The notes below the pieces were generated by a model that did not search any database, was not told the origin of the DNA, and saw nothing but the letters and a program-made list of their open reading frames with translations. From 1162T-S-0a-05 sp050299435 (GTDB taxonomy: Bacteria; Pseudomonadota; Gammaproteobacteria; Pseudomonadales; Cellvibrionaceae): a DNA stretch of 13,100 bases. The stretch covers positions 1-13,100 of the forward strand of contig JBNKVX010000086.1 in NCBI GenBank assembly GCA_050299435.1, in the 5' to 3' direction. The translations under genes and the position numbers were made by a program. The number at the start of each line of letters is the position of its first letter. Position 1 is the stretch's first letter. Below, piece after piece: positions 13,009-13,100 of this stretch.

Positions 13009-13100
13009 TTATTTGAATGAAATATTAAACACACCCGGTTCCACTTCGCTGCCAATCCATTTCAAACCTTCAGTGTATTTTTGCGGTGTCTCAGAACTTG
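13009..13100 (-). CDS. C-terminal end of an unidentified gene upstream of apbE (5' end outside the window)
   Basis: One minus-strand frame is open from the window edge to a TAA at 13011-13009, giving the last 29 complete codons. The residues include Lys-Trp-Ile-Gly-Ser-Glu-Val-Glu-Pro-Gly and end in Phe-Asn-Ile-Ser-Phe-Lys, which looks like a compact beta-rich ending. The apbE start is 23 bp further on, so the two are likely one operon. Genes beside apbE often encode small periplasmic proteins or flavinylation targets, but the fragment is too short to name, and no Ser/Asp-Gly-Ala-Thr flavinylation motif falls in it. Confidence 0.55.
   Translation of the reverse strand, partial: SSETPQKYTEGLKWIGSEVEPGVFNISFK

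Overview
The window looks like part of a chromosome from a gammaproteobacterium, possibly of the Cellvibrio/Saccharophagus/Teredinibacter kind. The reasons are a consensus CTGT-N8-ACAG LexA site, a chromosomal-type integron, and an ExbB/ExbD/AgmX operon rich in TPR proteins. The genus-level guess is weak because no rRNA or core housekeeping marker is present.

Left part (1-2462): an apparently intact integron platform. intI (1431-2462, +) carries all six tyrosine-recombinase catalytic residues and the integron-specific insert. Just upstream is a perfect SOS box. The cassette array runs leftwards from attI (core at 1203-1209), with a plausible Pc promoter at 1275-1302. Two complete cassettes (693-1208 and 243-692) end in attC sites of 117 and 75 bp, and a third runs off the window edge. 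The two complete cassettes encode small exported proteins with two cysteines each and no recognised function. The third encodes a CxxC-containing protein.

Middle (2465-2489): a strong hairpin with a T-run on the minus strand separates intI from a convergent minus-strand operon.

Right part (2513-11788, all minus): a tightly packed cluster. In transcription order it encodes a 204-aa exported protein, a 671-aa periplasmic TPR/coiled-coil protein, a 948-aa TPR lipoprotein, a 225-aa TPR lipoprotein, a 101-aa exported protein, an ExbB/TolQ/MotA-type channel protein, two different ExbD/TolR-type proteins, and a TonB-like protein with a Pro-Glu spacer and an AgmX/PglI-type C-terminal domain. Most junctions overlap by 1-14 bp. 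Together they suggest a proton-driven inner-membrane motor coupled through a periplasm-spanning TonB-like arm to outer-membrane TPR lipoproteins. This resembles the AglRQS-Glt gliding/transport machinery of myxobacteria and its reported relatives in gammaproteobacteria. The first ExbD has Asn where the proton-carrying Asp normally lies. TTAAC-N2-GTTAA palindromes occur in both larger untranslated gaps of the cluster.

Far right (11951-13100, minus): apbE, an exported FAD:protein FMN transferase with a TTG start, preceded by the last 29 codons of an unidentified gene. These probably form a separate transcription unit upstream of the motor operon.
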